From Chitinophaga sedimenti (GTDB taxonomy: Bacteria > Bacteroidota > Bacteroidia > Chitinophagales > Chitinophagaceae), in the NCBI RefSeq assembly GCF_023156195.1, contig NZ_JAKUKA010000001.1:5022001-5086000 (forward strand): a stretch of DNA of 64,000 nucleotides, read 5' to 3'. The notes under the pieces are model-generated. The model searched no databases. It saw only the letters and a list, made by a program, of their open reading frames with translations, and was not told the DNA's origin. Positions 48,294 through 58,689 of the stretch are shown here, in pieces; positions within the stretch are counted from its first letter, which is position 1, and each line of letters starts with the position of its first letter. The position numbers and the translations under genes were made by a program.

Positions 48294-49297
48294 TTAAGCG
48301 GCCTGTTTACGCGGACGCACTTCAGGAACAAACAGCTCCAACACCAACAGTATCAGGCAAATGCCGAGGAAATACTGGAAGTAACTGTTGTAGTCCGTAA
48401 ATATATTTTCACCAAAAGCTTTTTGCTCCATGCCGTCGATTTTTGCGGCCAGTGTGCTAACCACATCTTCTGCATCGTCCGGTGCTGGTACATGCCGCGT
48501 CCGGCAGCAGCCAGGGAGCGAAGTTCTTCTTCATTCAATTTAGAAATCACCGTATTACCTTCCCGGTCTTTTTTGAAAGACCCGGTTTCCGGATCGGGCA
48601 GGGGCGAACCATTGGTAGAGCCGACGCCTATCGTGTTGATGACCACCCCATCTTCAAACGCTTTCTTAGCTGCATTGATGGCGCCTTCGTCATGGTCTTC
48701 ACCATCCGAAATAATGATCAGTGTTTTATGTTTACGTTCTTTTTTGTTAAACGCATCGTTACTTATTTTGATTGCTTCCGCAATTTCCGTTCCCTGTGTA
48801 GGAATCATGTCGGGTGTAACGGTGGAGAGGAACATGCGGGCGGCGGAATAATCTACCGTAAGCGGCATCTGCAGGTACGCGTTGCCGGCGAACACGACCA
48901 GGCCAATACGATCATTGTCCAGTTTCTCCATCAACCGGTTGATCATTTGTTTGGCGCGGGTCAGGCGATCAGGCTTCACATCGGTGGCCAGCATACTTTT
49001 ACTTACGTCCAGCGCAACGATCACATCCACACCTTTACGCGTAATTTTTTCCATGCGACTTCCTTTTTGCAGGTTCGCGAGGCCCACGGCGCCGAAAAAG
49101 AAGGCGATAAATACGAGTATAAACTTGAGGGTGAAGAGTTTACGCGAGTAGCCCGTGAACAGCTTTTCCACAAGTGCCGGGTCGCCGATGCGCCGGATGG
49201 AGCGGCGTTTCCACCAGCTGACAAAGAGGAAAGCGCCCAGGAGCACTAATAATAGTGCCGGGGCCCAAAGATATTCTGTATGTTGAAAACGTAGCAT
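48294..49297 (-). CDS. VWA-domain membrane protein of Bat type (frameshifted)
   Basis: About 330 residues. Two N-terminal membrane helices (LLLVLLGAFLFVSWW; LKFILVFIAFFFGAVGLANL) flank a cytoplasmic stretch, followed by a von Willebrand A domain with an intact MIDAS (VDVIVALDVSKSMLATDV; GTEIAEAI; IIISDGEDHDEG). A frameshift near 48480 hides the C-terminal helix; the restored frame reads YFQYFLGICLILLVLELFVP and stops at 48294-48296. It is BatA/BatB-like and is followed by the BatC-like gene. Upstream is a beta-lactamase gene, so the rest of the usual bat cluster is not here. Confidence 0.85.
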
Positions 49298-49401
49298 GAG
49301 TATATGGTGCCTTCAAAAATAATTTTTTTATACTTGTTTGCAAGAGTGGCCGGCAGTTATTTATGAGTTTTTTAACGAATACTTCGTTGTGCGGCACAAA
49401 A

Positions 49402-49425
49402 AAGCCCGGGATTTTTCCCGGGCTT
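49402..49425 (-). terminator. Terminator of the class D beta-lactamase gene
   Basis: AAGCCCGGGA pairs perfectly with TCCCGGGCTT around TTTT. On the minus strand TTTTTTGTG follows. Confidence 0.85.
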
Positions 49426-49441
49426 CCTGCCAATATGATGT

Positions 49442-50231
49442 TTAAAGAAATTCTTCCTGCTTGAGATTTTTTTAAGGATGTCCATGCGCACGGCCGGAAT
49501 ATCCATTTTATCGTCTTCTGTTTCGAAGTTGAGGCAGAAGAAGGAGGGCAGTCCCTCTTTTTCGATCCAACCTACGATCCAGGCTATTTGTTTGGCGCCA
49601 TCCAGGCCCCAGCCGGTTTTGTAGGCAAGCTTATATTTTGGCGTATTTTCCATGAGCATCATGCTACGCACGAGCTCCTGCGTTCTTTTGTTAAACGGCA
49701 ACTGGTCGAAATACAGCTTTTTCACGAAGCCAAGTTCTTCGTCCGGCGTGATTTTCAGAGAGTTATCCAACCAGAAGGTGTCGATTTTGCTGATTTTCAT
49801 ATTACCGTATTTCAGGGTATCCAGCCAGTGCTGCATGGTATCCCGACCAATGCGGCGGGCCACCTCCCGGAAATAAGGTACAGAAGAGGCGCGGAAAGCC
49901 TGTTGCATGTTTAGGTCGTGGTTCCAGGCTGCTATCGGGCGCACAATGCTGTCCCACTTAATAACAACATTGGTATCGGCGATAACGCCGGTTTGCAAGG
50001 CCACGAGGGAATTGCAGATTTTGAAAGTGCTGGCGGGCAGGTAAGCCTGGCGGGCGCGTTTGATGTTATACACCTTAAAGTTGCCCCTGCCGTTATCGAA
50101 CAGCATAAAGGTGCCTTCCACTTTGTGTTCCCAAAATACTTTTCCCAGCTGTCTTCGTTATGTACGTTGTTGGGAGCGCAGGCATTCATCATCAATCCAG
50201 CCGCTAGTAGTATCCAGCCAAAAAATTTCAT
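49442..50231 (-). CDS. Class D beta-lactamase, OXA-like, lipoprotein (frameshifted)
   Basis: A serine beta-lactamase/penicilloyl-hydrolase of about 262 residues. All class D motifs are present in order: the nucleophile and carbamylated Lys in LPASTFKICNSL, SSV in RASSVPYFREV, YGN in LKYGNMKI, and KTG in LAYKTGWGLDG. KVEGTFMLFDNGRG and RARQAYLPASTFKI match the OXA family strongly. The signal has a lipobox (LAAGLMMNAC), so it is probably anchored in the periplasm. Frameshifts near 50130 and near 49465; the corrected end is EEFL with stop at 49442-49444. A -7 box (TACTTTTG, 50252-50259) precedes it. Whether it gives measurable resistance is unknown. Confidence 0.88.
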
Positions 50232-50312
50232 CAGCATATAATTTAACGCTGCAAAAGTAAGGTGCAAAGGGGAGGATGGGTCAAAAAAATGGAAGATTCT
50301 TCGAAAAAAGAA

Positions 50313-50336
50313 AGGGTCGTCCTATACAGGACAACC
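50313..50336 (-). terminator. Terminator after kbl
   Basis: GGGT-GTCCT pairs with AGGAC-ACCC with a C/A mismatch. On the minus strand CTTTCTTTTTTCG follows. Confidence 0.65.
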
Positions 50337-50361
50337 CCTTACTCCATTTATCAATTTAAAA

Positions 50362-51560
50362 TCAAACAGCTGATTTCTCTTTAATTACGCCCAGTTCCAG
50401 GCCCACTTTGGTAAATGCGGCAATCGCTTTATCCGGTGTTCCTGTTCATGCCCTGCGCTCAATTGCACGCGGATGCGCGCCTGGCCTTTTGGCACCACGG
50501 GGTAAAAAAGCCGATTACATAAATGCCTTCCTGCAGCAACTTGTCTGCAAACTGCTGACTCAACACTGCGTCGTACAGCATTACAGGTACAATCGGGTGG
50601 TCGCCGGGTTTTATGTCGAAGCCGGCTTCTGTCATTTTGCTACGGAAATATTTAGTGTTGTTTTCCAGTTTGTCGCGCAGTTCAGTAGTTTCGCTCAGCA
50701 TGTCCAGTACAGCAATAGAAGCACCTACGATGCTGGGAGCCAGTGAGTTAGAGAATAAATACGGACGGCTGCGCTGGCGCAACATGTCGATTACTTCTTT
50801 TTACCGCTGGTAAAACCGCCGGAAGCGCCGCCGAGGGCTTTGCCGAGGGTACCGGTAATGATATCGATACGGCCCATTACGCCGCAGTACTCGTGGGTAC
50901 CACGGCCTGTTTTGCCCATAAAACCGGAACAGTGGCTCTCATCGATCATCACGATCGCATCATATTTATCGGCCAGGTCGCAGATTTTGTCCAGCTGCGC
51001 CACGGTGCCGTCCATGCTGAAAGCGCCATCCGTTACGATAATACAGCTGCGCAGGTGTGCGGATTCACGGAGTTTGGCTTCCAGGTCGGCCATGTTATTA
51101 TGTTCGTAGCGGTAGCGCTGTGCTTTACAAAGGCGAACTCCGTCGATGATAGACGCGTGGTTGAGGGCATCGGAGATGATGGCGTCCTGCTCGCCGAACA
51201 GGGGCTCGAATACACCGCCGTTAGCGTCAAAGGCTGCCGCGTAAAGGATAGTGTCTTCTGTACCGAGGAATTTGGCAATTTTCAGTTCCAGTTCGCGGTG
51301 AATATCCTGGGTGCCACAGATAAAGCGCACGCTGCTCATGCCGTAACCACGGCTGTCGAGGGCCTTATGGGCGGCTTCCAGCACTTTAGGGTGGCTCGAA
51401 AGGCCCGGGTAGTTGTTGGCGCAAAAGTTAATTACCGTTTTGCCATTCACCTCGATTTCGGCGCCCTGGTCGGAATTAATGATGCGTTCCCTCTTAAATA
51501 AGCCAGCGGATTCAATCTCGTTCAGCTCTGGATAATTCTTTTGGAAAAATTCTGGTTCAT
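50362..51560 (-). CDS. kbl: Glycine C-acetyltransferase (2-amino-3-ketobutyrate CoA ligase), frameshifted
   Basis: A PLP enzyme that cleaves 2-amino-3-ketobutyrate with CoA to glycine and acetyl-CoA, in threonine breakdown. Visible are INFCANNYPGLSSHPKV, DSRGYGMSSVRFICGTQDIH, DESHCSGFMGKTGRGTHEYC, and the PLP lysine in TGTLGKALGGASGGFTSG. The C-terminal part (RSRPYLFSNSLAPSIVGASI; HPIVPVMLYD; QARIRVQLSAGH) lies in other frames. About 397 residues; frameshifts near 51520, 50790 and 50500 at least. ATG at 51560; a TAACTTTG -7 box lies at 51586-51593 (minus strand). No tdh gene is next to it. Confidence 0.9.
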
Positions 51561-51842
51561 GTTAGCTTGCTTTATGACCTTGTACAAAGTTAGAGGATAA
51601 ATGTATCATCATATTCCCGGGGCCGGTCTCCCTTTCTCACAATTGTAAAAAGTTTGACCTGTATGTAACATTTAGTTGCCGCTCTGCGTCATATAATTAT
51701 CATTACTGCTGCTAATCGCCTGTCGAACACGCCTGATTTTGTATCTAAAGCGTTGATTACCGGTAGTTTACTGTTTGGTATAAGCAGATTGCAGGATGAA
51801 TAATGTATTTGTCTGACCTTTGCAACATAGTCAATAACCGGA
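51561..51842. other. Divergent intergenic region
   Basis: 282 bases between kbl (minus) and the sigma factor gene (plus). It holds the kbl -7 box at 51586-51593; near 51818 a near-match (GACCTTTG) precedes the sigma gene. No gene seen. Confidence 0.4.
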
Positions 51843-52327
51843 ATGACGGAAAAGGAGTACAACAAATGCGTTGATCTGTATGCCGATAACCTGTTTCGCT
51901 TCATCGTGAAGAACCGGAACATGCGGAAGATGCAAGGGATGTGGTACAGAACGCGTTTGAAATTTTATGGAAGCATTGTAGTGATGTGCCTTTGGAAAAG
52001 GCCAAGAGCTATTTGTTTACCGTAGCGTACCATAATATGATCGATCACGTCCGGAAAGTGAAAAGGATTACCCTGGTGGATCAGTTTAAGGAGGAAGACC
52101 GGGTTTCGGAGCAAAAGGTACACAATGCGCGGAATGTACTGGAAGGTGCCCTCAAAAGACTCAGTGAAGTTCAGCGGGCCCTGATCATGTTAAAAGATTA
52201 TGAAGGGTACAGTTACGAGGAAATCGGGGAAATCATGAATCTGAACCCTTCGCAGGTTAAAGTATATTTGCACCGGGCCCGAACGCATTTGAAAGAGTAC
52301 CTGGTGCGTATGGATAATGTGATATAA
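51843..52327 (+). CDS. ECF-type RNA polymerase sigma factor (frameshifted)
   Basis: A sigma-70 family group IV factor of about 162 residues. The region 2 helix reads EYNKCVDLYADNLFRF, then (after a frameshift near 51915) DARDVVQNAFEILWKH, followed by SYLFTVAYHNMIDHVRKVKR. Region 4 with GYSYEEIGEIMNLNPSQVKV and YLHRARTHLKEYL completes it. The anti-sigma gene follows after 16 bases and a barrel gene after that, so the operon probably controls an envelope response. Confidence 0.88.
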
Positions 52328-52343
52328 ATTTGTTATTTAAAGA

Positions 52344-53382
52344 ATGTCAACAGACATCAACATATCGAACTACGAGGAATACCTGCTGAGCTACATAGAT
52401 GGTGAGCTGGCGGGCGACGCAAGAGCTGCACTGGAGCAGTTCCTGGAGCGCCATCCTGCGATAAAACAGGAGCTGGCCCTGCTGGAAAGCACCAAATTAC
52501 GGCCGGAGGAAGACGGTTTGCGTTTCGGCAACAAGTCACTTCTTTACCGCGGCGGCCCCATTCACCAGGGCAATTACGAAACTTATTTGCTAAGTTATAT
52601 TGATAATGAATTGTCGGCCGACGACAAAACATTGTTCGAGCAATACCTCCGCCAGCACCCGCAGGTGAAGCAGGAAATGTTGCTCTGGCACGCGACACGT
52701 CAGTACCCCGATACGGCTGTAGTATTTGAAAACAAGGCGTCCCTGTACCGTACGGCCGAAGCAAAAACACGCAGGTTGCGCCCGGTATACTGGTGGTCTG
52801 CTGCTGCCGCTGTAGTAGCCGGGTTACTCATCTGGCAACTTCCGCGTGAAGTTGCAGCGCCTGCGCCGGAGCAGATGGTGGTGAAGGCTGCACAACCCGT
52901 GCAAAAACGGATGAACACGTTATAACTACGCCATCGGCTCAGCTTCCGGATGTAAATAAAGTGCCGGAAAAGGATAGCCGCCTGGTCGCTGCCAAAGATG
53001 TTCGCCCGGCGGGCAACCGCATCGCCCCAAAACAGCCTGTTGTTAAAAAGAAGTAGCTGGAGATAGCGAACCGACTATAGCTGTGACTACGCCGATAGCC
53101 AGTGTAGCTGTCCCCGATCAAAAGTTGGCAACGGAAATTGTGACCGCAAGACCATCTGAGGTCGGTAATAACATGTCGGCGCAGATAAATGGCGCTACAA
53201 ATTTGAAAGAACCGAACATCGTTGTCCCGCCTCCCGCGGAAAAAACGCAGGAAACAGCGCTGGCCGCCGCTCCGGCACCTATTCAGGGTGAGTTGTTCAT
53301 GTCTGTAAGCAGTAGTGGCGAATCAAAAATTATGAACGGCGTTACCAATGTTGCGCGCTTCCTGTCAAAGAAGAAAAAATGA
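52344..53382 (+). CDS. Anti-sigma factor-like membrane protein with duplicated N-terminal domain (frameshifted)
   Basis: About 345 residues. The N-terminus has two copies of a zf-HC2-like anti-sigma module: NYEEYLLSYIDGELAGDARA and NYETYLLSYIDNELSADDKT, each followed by LE/YLRQHPxxKQE. A membrane helix (WWSAAAAVVAGLLIWQL) separates these from a Pro/Ala/Lys-rich periplasmic part. Two frameshifts (near 52910 and 53058); the last frame ends NVARFLSKKKK. It presumably binds the sigma factor encoded just upstream. No cysteine of a zinc anti-sigma motif is seen. Confidence 0.78.
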
Positions 53383-53399
53383 TGATCTCAATTTAAGAT

Positions 53400-54335
53400 A
53401 TGAAGTATAAAATTTTACTTGTACTGGCCATTTTGTGTACGGCTTTGGAGGGCATGGGACAAGTGCAGACCGCAGACACCGTGCAGATAAAAGGGCTCAT
53501 TATTGTTAAAACCAAAGACGTTAAAGGCCGCAGTAATTACAAGCTTTACCAGGATACCGTGTATCAGCGCAATAAGCTGAAAAAGAATATTCATACCAAA
53601 TGGCTGGTGTTTGACCTCGGTTTCAATAACTACCGGGACAAAAGTAAGTACTACGAAGCCCAGGCGCTGAACTACTACGCACCCATCACCAACAGCAATA
53701 TCGGTCTGAATGACGGTTATTACAATGGCTCCAGCAACAAACAGTTCGATTATTCTCCTTCGGGGTTACAGACGTTTGCACCGCGGGCGGCCAGTTCTCC
53801 GTTAACGCCATCAGAGTTTAAGTTGCTCACGGGCAAGTCTATTAACTTTAACGTGTGGCTGTTCCAGCAACGCCTTAACATTTACAAACATAAATTCAAC
53901 CTGCAGTACGCACTCGGCCTGGAAATGAATAATTATCATTTTGCTCGCAACATCACGTATCAGCCAGGTTATCCGACCACGATTATGCGTGATACGGTGG
54001 AGTTCAGCAAGAATAAATTGTTTGCACAATATCTCACCGTGCCGTTGATGCTCAACTATACATCCAATCCGCTCCGACCAAATCGTGCGTTCAAAGCGAG
54101 TTTCGGCCTGTCTGGCGGTTATTTGTTAAAGGCGCGAACGAAGCAAATCAGCGACGAGCGCGGCAAAATCAAGCGCACCGACGATTTTAACCTGAATAAA
54201 TGGCGCGCAGGGTTTACGGGCGAACTGGGTTATGGTCCCGTGAAACTGTACGGAAACTTCGCTTTCACCCCGCTGCATGACTACGGACTGGAGCAATTCC
54301 CCTTCGCGATAGGGCTGCGGTTGAACGGATTCTAA
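53400..54335 (+). CDS. Hypothetical outer membrane beta-barrel protein of the sigma operon
   Basis: An intact 311-residue secreted protein. The signal peptide ends EGMGQ. Repeated amphipathic strands with aromatic edges (LVFDLGFNNYRD, FNLQYALGLEMNNYHF, FGLSGGYLLKARTK, FTGELGYGPVKLYGNFAFTP) and a final strand FAIGLRLNGF fit a PorT-like barrel. It starts 17 bases after the anti-sigma gene and ends at a terminator, so it is the last gene of the sigma/anti-sigma operon and probably part of the sensed or regulated envelope function. Confidence 0.8.
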   Translation: MKYKILLVLAILCTALEGMGQVQTADTVQIKGLIIVKTKDVKGRSNYKLYQDTVYQRNKLKKNIHTKWLVFDLGFNNYRDKSKYYEAQALNYYAPITNSNIGLNDGYYNGSSNKQFDYSPSGLQTFAPRAASSPLTPSEFKLLTGKSINFNVWLFQQRLNIYKHKFNLQYALGLEMNNYHFARNITYQPGYPTTIMRDTVEFSKNKLFAQYLTVPLMLNYTSNPLRPNRAFKASFGLSGGYLLKARTKQISDERGKIKRTDDFNLNKWRAGFTGELGYGPVKLYGNFAFTPLHDYGLEQFPFAIGLRLNGF

Positions 54336-54356
54336 GATTCGCTATCTATATAGAAG

Positions 54357-54384
54357 AAAGGCTCGCCATTGGCGGGCCTTTTTA
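54357..54384 (+). terminator. Terminator of the sigma/anti-sigma/barrel operon
   Basis: AAAGGC-CGCC pairs with GGCG-GGCCTTT, followed by TTTTATTG. Confidence 0.75.
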
Positions 54385-54448
54385 TTGCACTCATCCGTCA
54401 CCAGGCCGGATTTTCCTGGTTTTCATGGTTAATTTGGCCGGTTGCCCA

Positions 54449-54456
54449 TATATTTG
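54449..54456 (+). promoter_or_regulatory. -7 box of the M16 peptidase gene
   Basis: TATATTTG matches TAnnTTTG and lies 30 bases before the ATG. The -33 element is not clear. Confidence 0.5.
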
Positions 54457-54486
54457 AACATATAATTCAAAAACAACCAACTTTTT

Positions 54487-57417
54487 ATGAAAACATTTAA
54501 GCTACTCTTTGTGCTGCTTTGCGCCAGTACGGTTTCTGCCGTGGCGCAACCTGCATGGAAAGAGGCCTCCTCGGGCGGTTATACCTACAAGTATATCGCA
54601 TCCGACCCCATGAAGGCGCGGTTTTACACGCTCAAAAACGGCCTTACCGTAATCCTGAGCGTAAACAACAAAGAACCCCGCATTCAAACGCTGATCGGCA
54701 CCCGCGCCGGCAGTAACAGCGACCCGGCCGACCATACTGGTCTGGCGCACTACCTGGAACACCTGCTGTTCAAAGGCACCGACAAATACGGCAGCCTTAA
54801 CTGGGCAAAAGAAAAGCCACTCCTCGACAAAATTGAGGCACTGTACGACACTTACAACCGTACTACCGACAATGCCAAACGCGCGGTGATCTATCACCAG
54901 ATCGACAGCGTATCCGGCCTTGCCGCAAAATTTGCGATTGCCAACGAATACGATAAGATGATGACCGCCATGGGCGCGCAAGGCACCAATGCGCACACCT
55001 GGGTGGAGGAAACAGTGTACGAAGAAGATATTCCGTCGAACGCGGTTGATAAATTCCTCGCCGTACAGGCAGAGCGTTTCCGCAACCCGATCTTCCGCAT
55101 TTTCCATACAGAACTGGAAGCAGTATACGAAGAAAAGAACCGTGGCACGGACAACGATGGCCGCAAAATGTACGAGCTGATGCTGGAGACCGTGTTCCCT
55201 ACGCATAACTACGGTCAGCAGAGCACCATCGGTACAGTGGAGCACCTGAAAAATCCATCTTTGAAAGCCATCCGGGAGTTTTATAATAAATGGTATGTGC
55301 CAAATAACATGGCCATTGTGATGGCAGGCGATTTTAATCCGGATTATGTGATTAAGCAGATTGATCAGAAGTTTGGTTATATGAAAGCCAAGCCGGTGAC
55401 TGAATACAAAGCCGCTCCGGAAAAACCGATAACAGCGCCTATTGTAAAAGAAGTACTGGGACCTGATGCGGAAAATGTGAACATTGCTTACAGGCTGCCT
55501 GGCGCACTTGATACCAAGTCGGCCATCATTGCCACGGTAATTTCGCAGGTATTGTCTAACGGCAAAGCCGGTCTTTTCGACCTGAACCTGAACAAGCAAC
55601 AAAAACTCCTTGGCGCCGGCGTTAATCAGCTTAACTGGAAAGACTATTCAGTGTTTGCTGTCAGCGGTCGTGCCAAGCAGGGCCAAACTCTCGAGGAAGT
55701 ACGTGACCTGTTGCTCGGGCAGATCGACATTCTGCGCAAAGGCGACTTTGACGAATCGCTGATCAAGGCGATCGTAAATAACTTTAAGCTGTTCGAAATC
55801 GAAGGCCTTGAAAACAATAATAACCGCGCCACCACACTGATGGACGCTTATATCAAACACAAAGGAAACAATTGGGGGTACGATGTGGCGTTTGTGGATG
55901 ATATGGGCAAAGTCACCAAAAAAGATATCATGGATTTTGCCAACAAATACCTCGGCAATAACTATGTGATTCTTTACAAACGTAAGGGCGAAGACAAAAA
56001 CATTGTGAAGGTAGACAAGCCGCCGATCACACCGGTAGAAGTAAACCGCGATGCGCAATCGCCCTTCCTGTTATCTGTTGCCGGCATTCCTGCAACGCCT
56101 GTGAAGCCGCAGTGGCTCGACTTCGACAAAGATATACAGAAAGATAAAATTGGTGCGGCGGATTTCCTGTCCGTACAAAACAACGATAATGGATTGTTCC
56201 GCCTTTACTATCGTTTTGAAGTTGGTAACTGGAACAATAAGAAACTCTCACTGGCAGCAAACTACCTGAGCTTTTTGTCTACCGACAAATATACCGCGCA
56301 GGAAATCAGCCGTCAGTTCTACAACATTGCCTGTTCCTTTAACGTAGCAGCCGGTACCGAATACACGACGGTAACCATCTCCGGTCTGAACGAAAACTTT
56401 GACCAGGCTGTAAGCCTGTTCGAGCATGTAATCACTAATTGCAAGCCCGATGAAATTGCACTGGCCGCTATGAAGAACCGTTTAAAGAAAACACGTTCCG
56501 ATGCCAAGCTAAGCAAAAGTTCCATCATGCAGGGGCTCGTAAGTTATGCTATGTACGGCGCTAAAAATCCGTTCAACAACGCGTTGTCTGACGCAGAGCT
56601 GGACGCGCTTACCGCCGACGAACTGGTAGGGCTGTTACACGATTTGCCGAACTATAAACAAACGGTAATTTACTACGGACCTAAAACAAAAACAGCTGCT
56701 ATCGCAGACCTGACAAAGTTGCACAATATTCCGGCTACGTTTAAAGCAGCGCCGGCCAGTGTTAAATTCGAAAAGACCAGCCAGTCAGCCAACCAGGTAT
56801 TGTTCACCGACTATGATATGGTGCAGTCCGAAGTAAACTGGATTCGCAATGCACAGCTGTACAATCCGTCGGAAACACCGGTGGTAGAGCTTTTTAACGC
56901 ATACTTCGGTGGCGGGATGGGCTCTATCGTATTCCAGACCATCCGCGAATCTAAAGCACTGGCCTATTCTACGTACGCCGTTTATTCATCTCCCAATAAA
57001 AAAGAAGATAAATACGCAGTAGTAGCTTATGTGGGCAGCCAGGCCGACAAAATGAAGGATGCGATTGGCGGTATGAATGAACTGCTGAACGTATTGCCAG
57101 AATCTGAAAAGGCGCTGGAAACCGCCCGGGAGAGCATTAAGCAGGGCATTGAAACTGAGCGCATCACGCAGGATCAGATTATTTTTAATTACCTGTCCGC
57201 CAAACGCCTCGGCCTCGACCACGACCAGCGTAAAGAAACTTATGCAGCGATCAACAAGCTGGGTTTCAAAGAAGTAAAACAGTTCCACGACGCTAACCTG
57301 GCCAACAAACCTTACACTTATTGCATTGTGGCTTCCGATAAAAAGGTAAGTACCGATGAACTGAAAAAAATAGGTGAGGTGAAGAAATTGAGCCTGGAAG
57401 AGCTGTTCGGGTACTAA
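54487..57417 (+). CDS. M16 family zinc metallopeptidase (pitrilysin type)
   Basis: An intact 976-residue secreted protease with a signal peptide ending SAVAQ. The inverted zinc motif HYLEH lies at residues 88-92 in HTGLAHYLEHLLFKG, with the downstream Glu in AVYEEKNRGTDND. It has two M16 halves; the second half carries no HxxEH, as usual. It is probably periplasmic or outer-membrane associated and degrades peptides. It has its own -7 box and terminator. Confidence 0.92.
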   Translation: MKTFKLLFVLLCASTVSAVAQPAWKEASSGGYTYKYIASDPMKARFYTLKNGLTVILSVNNKEPRIQTLIGTRAGSNSDPADHTGLAHYLEHLLFKGTDKYGSLNWAKEKPLLDKIEALYDTYNRTTDNAKRAVIYHQIDSVSGLAAKFAIANEYDKMMTAMGAQGTNAHTWVEETVYEEDIPSNAVDKFLAVQAERFRNPIFRIFHTELEAVYEEKNRGTDNDGRKMYELMLETVFPTHNYGQQSTIGTVEHLKNPSLKAIREFYNKWYVPNNMAIVMAGDFNPDYVIKQIDQKFGYMKAKPVTEYKAAPEKPITAPIVKEVLGPDAENVNIAYRLPGALDTKSAIIATVISQVLSNGKAGLFDLNLNKQQKLLGAGVNQLNWKDYSVFAVSGRAKQGQTLEEVRDLLLGQIDILRKGDFDESLIKAIVNNFKLFEIEGLENNNNRATTLMDAYIKHKGNNWGYDVAFVDDMGKVTKKDIMDFANKYLGNNYVILYKRKGEDKNIVKVDKPPITPVEVNRDAQSPFLLSVAGIPATPVKPQWLDFDKDIQKDKIGAADFLSVQNNDNGLFRLYYRFEVGNWNNKKLSLAANYLSFLSTDKYTAQEISRQFYNIACSFNVAAGTEYTTVTISGLNENFDQAVSLFEHVITNCKPDEIALAAMKNRLKKTRSDAKLSKSSIMQGLVSYAMYGAKNPFNNALSDAELDALTADELVGLLHDLPNYKQTVIYYGPKTKTAAIADLTKLHNIPATFKAAPASVKFEKTSQSANQVLFTDYDMVQSEVNWIRNAQLYNPSETPVVELFNAYFGGGMGSIVFQTIRESKALAYSTYAVYSSPNKKEDKYAVVAYVGSQADKMKDAIGGMNELLNVLPESEKALETARESIKQGIETERITQDQIIFNYLSAKRLGLDHDQRKETYAAINKLGFKEVKQFHDANLANKPYTYCIVASDKKVSTDELKKIGEVKKLSLEELFGY

Positions 57418-57444
57418 TTGATTGTACATCAGCCTGAATAAATA

Positions 57445-57482
57445 GAAAGGGAGAAGGGGACGACCCTTTTCCCTTTTTTTTT
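57445..57482 (+). terminator. Terminator after the M16 peptidase gene
   Basis: GGGAGAAGGG pairs with CCCTTTTCCC (one mismatch) around GACGA, followed by nine T. Confidence 0.8.
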
Positions 57483-57534
57483 GTGCCTGCATATATTTTT
57501 TTGCCCTTGCGTTATTGTTTTGATTTTGACTCCT

Positions 57535-58083
57535 ATGAAGAAAATGATATGGTACTGCCTGTTGGTGTTAATTCTTCCACTGTGCAGTTTCAATAACGAA
57601 AGTGACTTGTATAGCGTCCGGCTTAATCCAACACTGATCGATGCCAGCAAAGTGTTTCTGTTGGTAGACAAGAGCGAGTATCGTATGTACTTGTACGAAG
57701 ATGTTACGTTACTCAAAATCTATAAGGTAGTGTTTGGTAATAAAGACCAGTCCGACAAGCAGGTGCAGGGCGACCGCCGCACCCCGGAAGGAACATTCCG
57801 CATCCTTACCAAACGCATGGATAATCGCTGGAATCGCTTTATGCTGCTCGATTATCCAAATGCCGAATCCTACCAGAAATCTCGTACGCGCGGCATCAGC
57901 GCAAATGTAGATCTCGGCGGTGGTATTGGTATTCATGGTGTTGAGTCCGGCTCCGGTATCGGCGATACTTATGTGGACCAGCGTATCAATTGGACACTCG
58001 GCTGTGTAAGCATGAAAGACCGTGATGTGGCTGAGCTGTATAACATTGTGAAAGTGGGTACGCCGGTGGTAATCAGGAAGTAG
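57535..58083 (+). CDS. L,D-transpeptidase (YkuD family)
   Basis: A peptidoglycan cross-linking or protein-anchoring enzyme. After the signal (MIWYCLLVLILPLCSF) the YkuD domain shows VFLLVDKSEYRMYLYEDVTL, GDRRTPEGTFRI, the active-site His in GGIGIHGVESGSG and the nucleophilic cysteine in NWTLGCVSMKDRDV. I start it at ATG 57535 because the residues before are not signal-like. 182 residues, intact. L,D-transpeptidases are generally insensitive to most penicillins. Confidence 0.9.
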   Translation: MKKMIWYCLLVLILPLCSFNNESDLYSVRLNPTLIDASKVFLLVDKSEYRMYLYEDVTLLKIYKVVFGNKDQSDKQVQGDRRTPEGTFRILTKRMDNRWNRFMLLDYPNAESYQKSRTRGISANVDLGGGIGIHGVESGSGIGDTYVDQRINWTLGCVSMKDRDVAELYNIVKVGTPVVIRK

Positions 58084-58213
58084 TTTAGTTTTTATATTGT
58101 ATAAGAGATGTGCGGTTGGGCGAGGTCCGGCCGCATTTTTTGTTTTGATAGCAGGAAAACTATTGTCCACAGCCCGTCGTAAATGAAGAAGATAATCTGC
58201 GAAAATCACGGAT

Positions 58214-58689
58214 ATGAAATGGTTGTTACCCTTATTTGCACTTACTCTTTTTCGGCCTGCAAGCGCGATGATGGTGCCGGACTGGCGGTTAAAACTTACG
58301 AATATATGATCAATCTCGGACGGTATGGCGCGGCTTACGCGGGGTCGCACCCAATGACAATCGCCGCCCAGGTGCGGGTTGCCGAACAGGACGGCGGTAC
58401 GGCAAAAATCCAGGTGCTGCTTACGAATACAACTAATGCCGCGAGTTACGTCGTGGGATTTTATACCGCCAATAGCAGTGGTAGTGTTTTGTTTGATACG
58501 CCGCCTAAATACCAGCTACAGGTAATCGGTAACGGTTCCACCGCCACTGGCGTGATTATAGTGGATGATCAATTCGCCGATATCATGAGCTGGCAGGGCT
58601 ACCTGGTGGTGCATGATCCAGGTCAGCCTCTCAGTTTCACCAATTTTGCTACGTTCTTAATTATCGGAAAAGTAAATATCCCGGAATAA
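58214..58689 (+). CDS. Hypothetical lipoprotein (frameshifted in the signal peptide)
   Basis: The true start is ATG 58214 giving MKWLLPLFALTLF; a missing T near 58250 shifts to the frame that reads FSACKRDDG, a proper lipobox. The mature ~140 residues are beta-rich (MTIAAQVRVAEQDGGTAKIQ, YQLQVIGNGSTATGVIIV). I do not recognise the domain. Short and alone before a terminator shared with acs. Confidence 0.65.

Noticed and set aside
54502..55602. A 366-codon open frame on the minus strand
   Set aside because: It is antisense to the intact M16 peptidase gene and shows no domain, signal or family resemblance.
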